A stretch of DNA of 64,000 nucleotides from Paraspadella gotoi (GCA_051294375.1 CM119266.1:3093812-3157811); one strand, 5' to 3'; shown: positions 10,385 through 23,001, counted from the stretch's first letter. Notes: a model not told the origin generated them from the letters alone. A program made the numbers and translations.

Positions 10385-10680
10385 CAAACGGCTTTTAAAA
10401 TTTATGAAATGAAATTTATGAAACACAAATCAATTAATTAATTAAATAATTAATTTAGGTCTTTTCGTCACGGACCGCGACGATGATGGGGACGACGACA
10501 ATAATGACGATAACGATTAATTCATTAAATTGAATGATTGATTTATTGATTGATAAATTAATAAATTGATAAATAAATTGATTGATTGAAAAATTAAGTA
10601 ATAAATGAATAAATTGATTGAATGAATAATTAATTGATTGATTAATTGATTCAATCAAAAGTTTTTTTGTTTTTTCCATT
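10385..10680 (+). repeat. dispersed repeat, copy 1 (TAGGTCTTTTCGTCAC core with GATT tail)
   Basis: AT-rich ATTAATTA sequence, then a core of about 75 bp (TAGGTCTTTTCGTCAC ... GACGACGACAATAAT ... CGATAACGATT), then a (GATT/GATAAATT)n tail. The same core in reverse orientation with the same tail lies at 36540-36870. The non-microsatellite core shows that these are copies of one dispersed element. Confidence 0.7.
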
Positions 10681-10698
10681 TAAAGAAAGAGAAAAAGC

Positions 10699-10699
<1 letters not shown>

Positions 10700-10785
<86 letters not shown>

Positions 10786-10932
10786 GAGAATCAAAGATTA
10801 AGGAGAAAGGAAAAGAAATGAGATAAAAGGCGAAACGAATCGAAACCGACTCGGACGAAAAGAGACAGAAATGAAACTCGGGATCTCGAAGGAAGAGAGA
10901 GAGAGAGCGAGTCAAAACCATTTTTGTAATAA

Positions 10933-11013
<81 letters not shown>
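10700..11013. repeat. GA tract and CT tract foldback
   Basis: (GA)n at 10700-10792 and (CT)n at 10935-11012 flank about 140 bp of purine-rich unique DNA, so the two tracts are mutually complementary and could fold back. Confidence 0.85.
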
Positions 11014-11015
<2 letters not shown>

Positions 11016-11731
11016 CGCTTTTTATGGGCCGGAACAATAAAATCGGTTGTGAGGAGAAAAAAAAAAATGAAAGAAATTTGATTTTCTTTTTCTAATTTTA
11101 GAAAATTCATTCGTATCACTGATTTTCCATCGAATTAAAGAGAAGAAAATTGGAATAATGAATTTAGGAAAGAAAGATAAAAGGAAAGAAAGATAGAAAA
11201 GAAAAAGGATTCCGATGCACAGAAGCTCACGTTGTTTTAAAAAAATAAATTTAAAAAATAAAAATCAATTTTCTAATTAAAATATCAAATTGAATAACTC
11301 AAATATAAAAAAGTCAGAAAATCATAAAATTTTAGCTTTTCTCCCAACCATTTCCTAAGCCACGAAACACTTTTTTAAGAAACGATCAAAATTGATTCTT
11401 GACATCATCATCGTACAAATTAGACGTCAGAGAAATAAAAATTTGATGATAAGAAACTCGGCGGTGATTTGATGGTTTTTCGTTTTTATCGTCGGTCGAA
11501 TCGATTTTAAATGGGAATAACGCGATGCTGAAGGAAAACGAGAAATTAAACGAATTACTTCAGATTTACGAACGAACCACAACGTAAATAATAATTTAAC
11601 GAAAAAAACTGACAAAAAAAATCCAGTTTTTTTAAGCGAAAAAATAAATATTTAATTATTGTGATCTTTTGCTCGAAAGGATATTTATTATTTAATCCAT
11701 TCAAATCGAAATCTTTCAGAAAATGATGAAA

Positions 11732-11739
<8 letters not shown>

Positions 11740-11762
<23 letters not shown>

Positions 11763-11785
11763 CGATGACGACGACGACGATGTCG
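11740..11785. repeat. (GAC)n microsatellite
   Basis: About 15 GAC units with AAG and GAT interruptions. Confidence 0.9.
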
Positions 11786-12156
11786 GCCTTATATTAGGGC
11801 CAATCTTTGTCAATGGGGTGGGTCAGAAGTTTGACTTGGGATCCTTCCCAAATGAAACTTCATACATTTCTGAGAAAACTTTCAATGGACCAAAATTTTA
11901 TAAAATGGCTAGGACTAGAAGCACTAGTAATTATTTTTTTAATATTTATTTATAGATAGGAAATGTTAAAAATTTTCTTGAATTTTGTATTTTTAAAAGC
12001 AGATTTAGATTCAGATAGGTTATGAAAAGTTGTCTGCACCAAGTATAATTCTTTTTTAAATATTTTGATTGGGAAAATCCTTTAAAAATAAATCATCATC
12101 ATCATTATCCGATGATTTTAATAATTTTTGCTAATTTTCAGTAATAAAACTTTAAA

Positions 12157-12276
12157 CGACGACGAAGTCAACGATGACGACAACGACGACGACGACGAAG
12201 TCAACGACATTGACGACGACGACGACAACGACGACGAAGTCAACGATGACAACGACGACGACAAAGTCAACGACAT

Positions 12277-12309
<33 letters not shown>

Positions 12310-12322
12310 AGACAACGATGAT
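12157..12322. repeat. interrupted (GAC)n tract with AAGTCAACGA units
   Basis: Runs of GAC are broken four times by AAGTCAACGA(T/C), a higher-order pattern implying duplication of blocks of the microsatellite. Gives false poly-Asp and poly-Thr frames. Confidence 0.9.
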
Positions 12323-12549
12323 AAATTACCAGTTTGTACATCACAGGCATTTTACTTTTTCCCCTTTTTTTTCAGACTCGCGTCGTTCGATGCAAAATGA
12401 TTAACGAAGAATTCGAAGCTAACGAGAAAAACAACAAAGTTAACAACAACAACAACGCTCAAGCACCAGTTAATGATACATGTGAGGGCGAAAGATATTT
12501 AATAATAAATTTTTAAGAAGAATACATAAATATAAAAAATCCCCTAATT

Positions 12550-12753
12550 CGAGCCGTCGGTAACAATGATGACGACGATGATGATGATAATTATGACGAT
12601 GATGATGATAAAAGTAAATGAGAATATCATGGTCCGGAGAAACCGAAAAGTCAAGTTAAGTGAACAAACACAAACAGGTTAAACTTAAAGCGACAAGATA
12701 TTTCGATTACTTTGGACTTTGACGTAACTCGCTCGAGGGCGTCTGGGAGGAAG

Positions 12754-12800
<47 letters not shown>

Positions 12801-12857
12801 TGAAAAAATAATGGACCTTAAAACAAAAGAACAAAAAACAATTAAAAAGACCAACAT

Positions 12858-12910
<53 letters not shown>

Positions 12911-13278
12911 TGATCGAAAAAAATCATCAGACGAAATAGAAAAAAAATTAAATGACGAAGAATCGAAATCACAAATGAACGAAATGATGAACAAATGAAC
13001 GAAATGATGAACAAATGAACGAAATGATGAACAAATGAAGGAAAGAATTCATAAATTGAAAAATAATTAGCAACGAACTAATGACCGAGAAAAAAATATA
13101 CAAATTTCAAAATTATTAACAAACAAACAAAAAAAAAGGAAAAATTGTAAAAAAAAAAATGGTAGAAAATTAATTTGGGAGTAAAGCAGAACTGGAAGAG
13201 AAAAGAGAGAAGAAAGAAATGATAAAAAAGCAAAAAGAAAAGCAAAGAGAAATTGAAGAAGAATAAATTCACCCGACA

Positions 13279-13320
<42 letters not shown>

Positions 13321-13330
13321 CTGCTCTGCT
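12550..13330. repeat. cluster of microsatellites and a 20-bp minisatellite
   Basis: (GAT)n at 12565-12612, (GAC)n at 12757-12800, (GA)n at 12858-12906, four copies of the 20-mer GAAATGATGAACAAATGAAC at 12965-13045, and (CT)n at 13281-13315. The GA and CT tracts form another divergent-complementary pair. Confidence 0.9.
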
Positions 13331-13439
13331 GTCTCTCATCTCTCGCCTCTCTCTCACCCCGCCTCCTTTTACTTCAGGCCAAAAGAAATCTTTGCATTCA
13401 ATTTACCAGAACGAATTTATTTTGCCTTTTTTCGCTTGA

Positions 13440-13800
13440 GCTTCGCCGGCGTCTCTCTCTCATGGCTATACTGGGCAAGAAGGCCTGGCGAATCTGCGCA
13501 AGCCTCCGGGAGGGCAGCGGCGCGCGGAGCGGCCGATCGGCTTTTCCCTGCTTCGACTTACTTCGCTCGCTTCATCTTACTCCTCTTCCTCTTCCTCTCG
13601 CTATCTGCCGCGGATCCGCGGGCGACGGCAGAGTCGGATCCGATCGGAGCTGCAGCGGGCGAACTTTACTGGCTTTCTGCTGCTCTCTTAGCGCGGGCCT
13701 CGTCACCGCCGAGGCTGCTTTCTCTCTGCTCCGAGCGGATCGATCATGGGTTCGCGCGTGATTCGCCGGGAGTCTGCTTTTACAGAGATAAGGTCCTTTT
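13440..13800. other. GC-rich island beside a CT tract
   Basis: About 350 bp of high GC with many CpG, open in two plus-strand frames (one with an internal hydrophobic stretch FILLLFLFLSLSA). No domain is recognisable and no splice sites are convincing. It shares short blocks in inverted order with 15440-15640 (CTGCGCA, GGCGCGCG, CCGATCG). It could be a promoter region, a first exon or a repeat. Confidence 0.3.
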
Positions 13801-15300
13801 TTGAAATATTACGATTATTGTAGGGTCATTTCAGCGTTGTCAAAAAGAAAGAAAAAAGAAAGAAAGAAAAAATTAGAGAAGAAATAAAAAAGAAAGGAAA
13901 AAAAATATTAAAAAATTTAGACAACAATTTTTTTTAATATTAAGATTTTGAGGTTAAAATTATTAATGATTAATAAAAAAGATATCTAACAATATGATTA
14001 AATATGGCCGAAAACAATTGAAAACTATGATAAAGATAGAAAATTATCGCAATGAGATGATATATATTAATTTGCATTTTTGTTAGTAAATGAGTAGAAA
14101 AATTTTAAAAAAAGTCAAGTAGAATCAAATTCGAGCCTTGCAGCTGTGAATATTTTTAAATAATGTTTTTTTAATTTTTAATTTTCGCAGAGCCCATATT
14201 TATATATATATTATACTATATAGTAACATTAATTTAAATTTAATTCGATGTGCTAAATATAAAATTTTCCAAAAAAGTCTAGCAGCAGGTTTTTTAAGGT
14301 TGGTCTTTTGTCTCAGAAAGCTTCCTTAGTGCCGTAACTGTTTTGAAGAGGGTCGCCTTAAGCTTATAGCGCAGGAGTGTTAGCAAAGTTGAAACAAAAA
14401 GCCGTCGTGCAAAAACATTTTTGTCTGGAAATGCCTAAGCTGACTACTACTACTACTACTGACTTTTAATTAATTAATCGCATTTATAATGCAGGTTAAT
14501 AAATACAGTATAATTTTTCTTGTTTTGTATTTCCTGTAATTAAGGTGGAGATATCTGCTGAGTAAACCTTTAGGATAGAGACGTAAGTTGTGGCTTCATT
14601 TTGAAACCCGACATGTGACAGTGATCTGGACATTATTCAAGTTTTCGCAACTGCAATTCTAAAATGTTCTTTAGTATTATCTTCTCGGCGCCCGAATGAG
14701 GTCCTTTGAATTTGAGCATGGCAAACTTTATGATTTTCCTTTACCTTTTATATTTCAACAAATTCACAATCAATTAAAAACCTTAGGTAATTTAAAAAAA
14801 AGCATAGTATGCAAATGCAGGCCTAATTGTCAGCTCATATTGAAGTTGGTATGCGACTTCAATATTTTTTTAATTCCTAGTTACTTTTTAACTTCTCAAA
14901 TTAATAAAAAGATTTCTTTTTTTAACAAATGTTTAACAAATTTTGTTATTTTTGAAAAGCTTTTTTTCTAATTTAGAATATATTGTTTGTAATTGGATTC
15001 AGCTTGGATTTCTTTGTTTTTTTCTTGGTTGTGTTTTCAAATTGGTCATTCTAAGAAGCTTTATTTTTACTTGCAATTCATTATTATTTTTCGGGCCTTA
15101 TAGAGAAAGAGAAAATTTGTTTGAAATACTTGAATACTGCTAATCCTAAAAAGAGAACGTCGTAATTAAAGTTAGTGTTAGTTTTTCTTTGAATTACATT
15201 GAGAGCCAAAAAATGAAACCACAAAAACTTATCAGCAAAATTAGTTTATTATTCTACAAAAAAATTATTCAAGTTAATTTGAATAAGTTTGATGAGAAAT
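13801..15300. other. AT-rich stretch, nothing seen
   Basis: Unique AT-rich DNA with no gene, RNA gene or strong repeat that I can support. The longest ORFs are short and of AT-driven composition. Confidence 0.5.
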
Positions 15301-15344
15301 TAATGAGAAGAGAGAATGAACAAAATATACATAAAAAAACAAAG

Positions 15345-15638
15345 AGATAGAAAGAGAGAGAGACGGCAAGAGCAAGAGAGAGAGAGGAAGAGAGAGAGAG
15401 AGTAACGAGAGATGAGAGAGAGAGAGAAAGAGAGAGAAGAGTGATTATCCGGCCCCGATCCGCGTCGGACTTCGCACGGCGAAGAAGCCCGAGCCTCCCA
15501 TGCGAAGAGAGAAAATCCTCCGCGAGTGCGAGCGGAAGAAAGCCGGAAGGAGGAAGTTGAGTTCGATCGGAAGCGCGCGCGCCGGCCGGCTCCGGTCTAC
15601 GGCTGCGCAGTTCGGGGAGAGCTGAGTATATGACTCTG

Positions 15639-15674
<36 letters not shown>

Positions 15675-15682
15675 GTCCAGCT
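15345..15682. repeat. GA tract, GC-rich core, CT tract foldback
   Basis: (GA)n-rich at 15345-15440, a 200-bp GC-rich, CpG-rich core, then (CT)n at 15640-15675. The core resembles 13490-13660 in inverted orientation by shared short blocks. Confidence 0.7.
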
Positions 15683-15689
15683 CTCTTGG

Positions 15690-17400
15690 AAAGATTTCAT
15701 GAAACATGTTTAGGATAAAAACTCTACCCGATTTTCGTTTATATTTTTAAATACTTTTCAACTTGTGAATATCGTTTTGTAAATTGATGTAGCTTTTAGG
15801 GGCACAATGTAGCCAAAGCCCCGTTTCTTTAATACAATTCAATTCAATTCTGTGAAGATTATGACCGAAATAATATTTTGCTTTTTAATTTTTTTCTAAG
15901 TACTTAAAAACTGAAAAATCGTCATTGAACATTTTCGGTATATAATTAGACATTAACAATTTTTCTATCAGTCTATTTTTTAGTTAGAACCTTATAAATA
16001 TCTTCGCTACTTTCGATGTCTAAAAGAATTTATTTTATTTTATCATAAACAAATGAATAAAGAATGAATAAAAAATGAATAACAAATGAATAAAAAATGA
16101 ATAACCTCCCGAAAGGTTTTTCGCCTTCGGTCCACTCGCGGTTGACTGTCGAGTGATTCCCCTTTTTTATTCCTTTTGATTTTCTTTATTTTATTTCGTT
16201 TTATAAATAAAATAAACAAATCGAGATTTCTTTTTATCTCTGCCTTTTCTGCCGATAAGGTGGCTCAAGAAGCAAAGAATAAAGGATAAAGGATATGTAA
16301 GTTCCAATAAGAACCATGGAATGGATTTACATTAGGGCGTCATTAAAAATCAAAATTAGAAATTGAAATAAAAATCACAACTAAAAATTACAAATAAAGT
16401 TAAAAATCTCCACTTTGTTTGACCTTTTTTGACCCAGAACACCCCCAATTCATCTAAAGAGAAAGGCTACTAATCTTAAACTTAAAAATAAGTTATTTTT
16501 AAGGTTCAAAGATTAGGATCAAGATTAGGGATATGGATTAGTTTAAAGATTTAGGATTAGGTTAGTGATTAGGATTAGGAATTAAGAAACAGAAACGGGA
16601 CGCTTTTGAAAAAGAGAGCCACTCTTTTCATATTTAAGATTTTCTTTTAATCTAATTTATTAAAATTTATTAAAATTAATAACAAAAACGATATTAACGG
16701 TATTAATAAACGATATTAAAGAATTTTTTTTAAAGAAATAATTTCCATAAATATTCTACTTTTATCACTTATTTTTTAAAGATGAAATGAAGAAAATTTT
16801 CAGTTTGGGCCCCCTAATAGGGGCCTTATTCTTCCGCCATTCACATCATTCGTCATCACAAGAAAATCGGATTCGTTTAAATAAAATTTTTTATTCAAAA
16901 TAAATTAAACTATTCCGTCATCCACATTTTTCGTTTACTCTCAATCAATCGTTATCAACACGTTTATTATCCATTTTTTTAACATTACCTTAATTATATC
17001 CAAATTAAAATAAAGCTCAAAGGAGACTCTGTATTCAGCTGAAGTTCTTTTCTGATTTGTTCCAGGATCCATTTAAAACGGACGGACGGACAGAGAGACA
17101 GAATGGACCGTTTCAAGGACGGGAGGACGAATCGGGGATTAATACATTTCAGGGTTTTGTTCTTTTACGGTTGTGGACCATCAACATCTTTTTCAAAGTA
17201 CAGTATTTTCAAATTCTCTCATACTTATTCTACGCATAATATTTATTTACACACTTTTACTAAACTTATTTTACCATATTCCTTCGCACGGAATCATCTA
17301 TCCATGTAACTAATTCTGATATATTTTTCTTTTCAACTTTTTTCCGATTGTCTTCTCCTTCTTTCTCTAACATTCTTTCATTTCTTCTTCCTTCTTAATT
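15690..17400. other. AT-rich stretch with short tandem repeats
   Basis: Holds an AATGAATAAAA-type tandem repeat (16045-16105), a degenerate GATTAGG-like stretch (16505-16590) and otherwise unique AT-rich sequence. No exon is supported. Confidence 0.5.
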
Positions 17401-17407
17401 CTTTGTA

Positions 17408-17408
<1 letters not shown>

Positions 17409-17490
<82 letters not shown>
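17409..17490. repeat. (CT)n microsatellite
   Basis: About 80 bp of almost pure CT. Confidence 0.97.
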
Positions 17491-17633
17491 AGACGGCCAA
17501 TGATGTTGATTGTTGTGACGGTTGTTGATGCTGGAGTTGGATGGAATCTTGAAGGTGAAAAGCGGAAATAAGAGGAGGGGGCGTCAACTGAGCTTCAGTC
17601 TGAGGAGTGAGGAGTCATCAACGTCGTTCGTCG

Positions 17634-17667
<34 letters not shown>

Positions 17668-17668
17668 G
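17634..17668. repeat. (CGT)n microsatellite
   Basis: About 11 copies of GTC/CGT. Confidence 0.95.
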
Positions 17669-17783
17669 CGCCCTTATTATCGGCATCGTAATGTTTGTCC
17701 TCAACTCTGACAGTCCGTCCGTCCGCCCGTCCGTCATTCTCATGTCCGACCGTCCGTCTTCTTTTCTCTTCTTTTTTTTCTTG

Positions 17784-17784
<1 letters not shown>

Positions 17785-17814
<30 letters not shown>

Positions 17815-17885
17815 CTTTTCTTTTCTTTTCTTTTCTTTTCTTTTCTTTTCTTTTCTTTTCTTTTCTTTTCTTTTCTTTTCTTTTT
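17785..17885. repeat. (TTTTC)n pentanucleotide repeat
   Basis: About 19 nearly perfect TTTTC units. It gives false Lys/Glu-rich and Phe-rich frames. Confidence 0.97.
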
Positions 17886-18029
17886 TACTCTGCAACCCAA
17901 TGTCTTTGAGAATCTTGAGTGGAAAGAACCAGAAGAAAAGAAAATTTTTTTTTCCAAACGTAAAGTCTTGCGCTCAGGAAAAAGTAGGCGTGGCTGGAGT
18001 TAAACCTGAGGTGGAAAGCGGTGGTCATT

Positions 18030-18086
18030 ATCGTCGTCGTCATCATCGTCGTCGTCGTCATCGTCGTCGTCGTCATCGTCGTCGTT
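18030..18086. repeat. (CGT)n microsatellite with CAT interruptions
   Basis: GTC/CGT units with regular CAT interruptions. Confidence 0.93.
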
Positions 18087-18349
18087 GAAGTTGATACGAA
18101 AAATCAGTCAGATTCTGACTTCCAGCATTAAAATAAATAAATAAACAAGGAAAAGTTATTCCAAGGTGTTGCGCCGCATTATTTTTTTAAAACTTTTTTA
18201 TCCCTTTTATTTCCGAGAAAATACGACACTCTCTGCATAGTAATCGCATCTTTTATTCCTTATAGATTTTTTTAAAAACAAAAGGCGGCGCTAGTAGTCG
18301 CTTAGATTTGAGGTTTTTTCCTGTTTTAACAAATGAGCAATGAACTATA

Positions 18350-18445
18350 GGCAAGTGATAAGCGTTTTCAACGACATACCGACCGACCGACCGAGAGACC
18401 GACCAAAAATTGAGTTGCTCCGCGAGTACTCGCGGCGTAACTAAA
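18350..18445. repeat. (GACC)n with adjoining CGCGAGTACTCGCG palindrome
   Basis: Four CCGA units, two more after a GAGA break, then the self-complementary CGCGAGTACTCGCG. A tetranucleotide CCGT/CCGA run next to a short unique piece is also seen at 31450-31620, suggesting a dispersed repeat class. Confidence 0.45.
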
Positions 18446-19063
18446 AAATAATGAGCTAATGTTACAAACCTAAAAAAATAATTCGGTTTTTTTAATTTTC
18501 TTTCTTTTCACAAATTAAACCAATTAAGGTTAAATAAAGAACTTTATTTTATTCCTCCTTGAGCAAAACATCAACAACAACAACAACAAAATCAGAAATA
18601 AACAACAAAACAACGAAACAAAGAAACAAAATGGTTGGATTCGTTGACTAGAAGTGAGAGGGCTAACGAGAACACAGATCAATGAGGGTGAAGAACGAGG
18701 TAGAAGAAGGAGAGAGAGAGAGAGAGAGAGAGATTTCTTTCTCGACGTTAGTGTAATTTTTATTCTTGTGCAATTGAAGTCGCAGGAGTTGATATAAATC
18801 TCTGTCGAGGGCTGTTCGAACTCTCTGCTCTCTCTTATCTCTCTCTCTTCGGTCTCTCTTCTTCTCTCTCATCATCTCTCTCTCTATCGTCTGCTTGTTC
18901 TCTCTCCCGTCTCTCTGTGTTCGTCCTCCTCTGGCCTCCTCTTATCTTCTCTCTCTCTGCTGCCCTATGCTGCGTGCTCTCTTTTCTCTGCTTATATCTG
19001 TCTTTCCTCTCTCTCTCTCTCTTTTTCAACTTTCCTGCTCTATTCTCTCTCTCTCTTTCCCCG

Positions 19064-19088
19064 NNNNNNNNNNNNNNNNNNNNNNNNN
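19064..19088. other. assembly gap of 25 N
   Basis: Exactly 25 N, as are the gaps at 20324, 30244, 37193, 55317, 58255 and 59081; the constant size indicates a placeholder rather than a measured length. Confidence 0.95.
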
Positions 19089-19601
19089 TGCAACAGAGGC
19101 GACGAATTCGCTTCTCTTTTTTCGGGCGTCAACGGACATTCGTCCTGCTTACGTTGATTTAAAGCAGCAGCGACGCCTGCGAAAGCTGCGACGCGTGAAA
19201 CGTTGCTGGGTCGGTCTTTATGGCTTCCCTGTTTTTGTGGAGGGAAGTTTCTTTATATTTAGAAGCCTCGAAACTTACCTGGCAGGAAGATTAACAGATG
19301 CGACACTGGAAATGCAGGTGAGTCGCCACCTGCAGAAGGGAAAAAAAAGAAATTTGTAAAAAAATCAAGTTGCAATGAACGCGGCGGAGGTCGATTACCT
19401 GAATCAATTCTTGACAGTTGTAAATGACAAGTGGCGAATGACAGGTGGCAAAATGACGGGTGGCAAATGGGCGAAGTTGCAAAGGAGTGTTCCTTTTTTT
19501 TCTTTCTTCTCGACGTTAGTGTAATTTTTATTCTTGTGCAATTGAAGTCGCAGAGTGATATAAATCTCTGTCGAGGGCTTTCGAACTCTCTCTCTCTCTT
19601 T

Positions 19602-19652
<51 letters not shown>

Positions 19653-20290
19653 CTCTCTCCTCTCTCTTTCTCTCTCTCTCTCTTCTTTCTCTCTCTCTCT
19701 CTCTAGTGCTGCTCTCTGCTTTCTCTGCTTTATCTGGTCTTTCTCTCTCTCTCTCTCTCTTTCAACTTCTCTCTATTCTCTCTCTCTCTTTCCTCTTTCT
19801 CTCTTTCTTTCTTTCTTTGTCTCTTTTCTCTTCTCTCTCTCTCTCGTCTCTCTCTCTCTCTCTCTCCGAAAAAAAAGGAAACACGCCTTTTGCAACTTCG
19901 CCATTTGCCACCCGTCATTTGCCACCTGTCATTCGCCACTTGTCATTTACAACTGTCAAAGAATTGATTCAGGTAATCGACCTCGCGCGTTCATTGAACT
20001 TTGATTTTTTTACAAATTTCTTTTTTTTCCTTCTGCAGAGTGCGACTCACCTGTCCAGCTTTCCAGTTGTCGATCTGTTAATTTCTTCCTTCCATCATCT
20101 CGGAAGGAGTAAGTTTCGAGGTTAAATATAAAGAAACTTCCCTCACAAAAACAGGTGGAAGCATAAAGACCGACGCAGCGTTTCAGCGTCGCAGCTTCGC
20201 AGCGTCGCTGCTGCTTTAAATCGAACGTAAGAGACGAATGTCCGTTGACGCCCGAAAAAGAGAAGCGAATTCGTCGCCTCTGTTGCACTC
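19089..20290. repeat. palindrome 1: inverted repeat with ~400-bp arms
   Basis: 19089-19495 is repeated in reverse complement at about 19880-20290 with scattered small indels. Anchors: TGCAACAGAGGCGACGAATT at 19088 and its complement near 20285, and the CCACCTGTCATTCGCCAC block near 19925 against 19432-19450. The spacer is CT-rich and begins with an 80-bp direct repeat of 18735-18815 (TCGACGTTAGTGTAATTT...). Both outer ends abut 25-N gaps. Confidence 0.85.
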
Positions 20291-20323
20291 GCTCTCTCTC
20301 TTTCTCGGTCTCTCTTGTTGGTT

Positions 20324-20348
20324 NNNNNNNNNNNNNNNNNNNNNNNNN
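20324..20348. other. assembly gap of 25 N
   Basis: Lies between palindrome 1 and the left arm of the large inverted repeat. Confidence 0.95.
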
Positions 20349-22299
20349 CCAAAAAGAGAGAGATCACGATGGACGAGGCGCAGGTGCAACAGATGGTCTT
20401 ATGTGACAATTCATTATGATACCGCCAGTGTGGTCGTTTGTTTAAACCTTTCAGTGCCTCGTTGGGATATAAGGCAGAGTAAGCTCCAGAAAAAGAATGG
20501 TGTTTATTGTGTTGTATTGTGGGTTTAGCTAATGAGGGTAAAATTTGCAAATAGAGTTGATCAGCATCTCTTTCTATTGCGTTTACTGAGGTAACGCTGG
20601 ATCCAAGTGTGTTGTGTTGAAAAAGTTAGTAGTGCACATTAGGAAGTGAATGAGGTTAGAAAGAAGCGTGATAATATAAGAATTTGTGTTAGTATTAGGC
20701 GCAAGATGAAAATAAAAAAATCCGTCAGCTTGAATTTCTCTCAACTGTCAAAAAATCCCAAGAAAAGCAAAAGAGCAACGGAATAAGCAAATGAGAAATG
20801 CAAACAAAAGCTGACATGGTGGCAGTTTTTACTGTTAAACAGATGTTTGTATTAAAAGGACCTCTGCTTTGAGAGTTTGTCGCCTGTTTGTATTTTGTTT
20901 CCGTTTTCGCTCAAGTTTTATTTGTCCGTTGCATGTTGATGATTTTCTCGCTTCCCTGCCAGCCGTGTTCTCCACCCTATTCACCGCGCCACAGATCGCG
21001 GTAATGGTAGGATTAATCCATCAGCAGCTTTTCTTTTTATTCTCTGCGTCTCGTGCGTCTCGTCGTCTCGTCATCGTGTCGTCGGTCGAAGTCGGTCGTC
21101 GTCTCTCGTCTCTCAGAATCGTCTCTCGTCTCTCTCCGGTACTCGGTGCTGTCTCAAAGAAAACAAAGCTCGCAACTACTGGCCGGAGGGGATATGGTAG
21201 TTAGATAAGAAATAGAAGTGTAAGAGGCGGCCTTGTGTGAAAGAATTGATGGGGCAAAATTTAAAAAAAGCGTGAAGAGATTTGAGTTTTTATGAGTAAT
21301 TGAGTAGCAATAGTTGGTATATGTTTAGCATTGGAAGCACAGAGTTAGGTGTTCGGTGTAGACGCCGCAGGGTGGAAAAATCTTCATTGTCGGCTCGGTA
21401 GCGGACTGATCCCTCCCTTCTTGGTGTTTTTGTGTTTGAGTTTATCGAGGAAAATTGAGGAAAGAAAGACAGAGAGAGAGAGAAAGAAAGAGAAGAAAGA
21501 GAAGAAAGAAAGAAAGAAAAATAGCAAGAAAAAGGAAATAACAATAGATAGAAATAAATAATAAATAAGATAAGATAAGAGTAGGATAATAAAGTAAAGT
21601 AATTAAGATAGATAAAGTAAATAATAAGATAAAGTAAATGAATAGAAGAAGAGAAAAGGAAAGAGAGTAAAGTAGAATAAAGAAATAAAGAATAAATATA
21701 AATAAGATAAATAAATAATAAGAAGAAAGAAAGAAGAAGAAAGAAGAAAGAAGAAGAAAGAAAGAAAGAAGAAATAGAGAAAGAAAAGAAATGAAGAAAG
21801 AAAGAAGAAGAAAGAAAGAAAGGAAGGGAGGAGTGAGGAGAGAGGGTGGGCGGTGGAGAGAGAAGCGATGTAAGAAAAAAGTTTTGGCGCGAGAGCGTCG
21901 ATTTGCCGAAGAGGTGAGAGCGAATTACGTCAGAGATATCAAGCAAGAACGCACAGTCTACCTGGATGTTGAAGGATGGTTCTTTGTGGTTCATGCGCTT
22001 CTCGTTGAGGTGTCGATTTGTCCGATTTATGAAATTGATAACAGGAACAATATAGAAAAATAAAAAGGGAAATGTTTTGTTGATTTTTCGAGAGGTTGAT
22101 GTTTTGGGCCTCTAGGTCCTTCTATCCTCTATCCTCTATCCACTCGGACAAAGCTGTCAGATCAATGCCTTGCAGTCTAGTTTTGTGTAACTCCCGAGAG
22201 ATTGGCGTTCCAGAAGTCGAAGAGCTAGTGATGGTTGTTGTAGTGAATTGCAAAAGTGTGTCAAGTGAGCGCATTTTTTCCACTTTCGAACTCTTGCCA

Positions 22300-22350
22300 G
22301 GCTCAGGCGTCTACGACGACGACGAGCGACGACGAACGACGACGACGATG
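22300..22350. repeat. short (ACG)n tract
   Basis: An interrupted ACG tract whose mirror position in the right arm has expanded to about 97 bp (27468-27564), showing strong length difference between arms. Confidence 0.85.
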
Positions 22351-23001
22351 AAAATGGGCTAACAATTAAAATTAAAACGAAAAAAAATCCAGATTCAAGA
22401 TCGGCCAAAAAGATAGTTTGCATGAACAAATTTGTAAAATCAAATACAGAGCAAATAAATTATTTTTCAAACACACTGTCTTTGAGATTGATGGCCCACT
22501 GAAAGCATCTTGCAGAGAAATGTCTAGTTTAGCGCATAAGCTGGCGCCAATTTTTTCACCTACTAAGCAAGAAACTAATGTTCATAATTAGATTCGTTTC
22601 TTGATTCTTTGATTGGCATCGTTTAATGATTGTATTCATTGTTATTCATACGTCGTCTCGGAAACGCTAAAGAAGCGCGAGAGGAGTAAAAGTTAAGAGT
22701 GAAGGCTGCGTCATCTGGGCCGGAGGCTTAATTTCCTCAATTTGGATTCAGGGGCGAAAAAAAGAACAAAAGAGAGAGAGAGAGAAAGAAAGAAGAGAGA
22801 GAAGAGAGAGAGAGGATGGGATTGAAGGAAGGAGAAGGGAAGAAAAGGATCACAGATACACGAGCGACGGACGACGACGACGACGAACACGAGCGACGAC
22901 GGCCGGAAGCGGGGTACAAGCCACCTCGGACAAAGTAGCAGCAGACGGATAAATTGGCGTCAAAGACTAAAAAACGTCGCTCAATTTTTTGAGACGAGAG
23001 A

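Noticed and set aside
12118-12404. Asp-rich, Ser-rich and Thr-rich overlapping ORFs
   Set aside because: The same interrupted GAC repeat read in three frames on both strands.
16505-16590. TTAGG-like repeats as an interstitial telomere
   Set aside because: Units GATTAGG and GGATTAGT are irregular and few; no run of consecutive TTAGG or TTAGGG.
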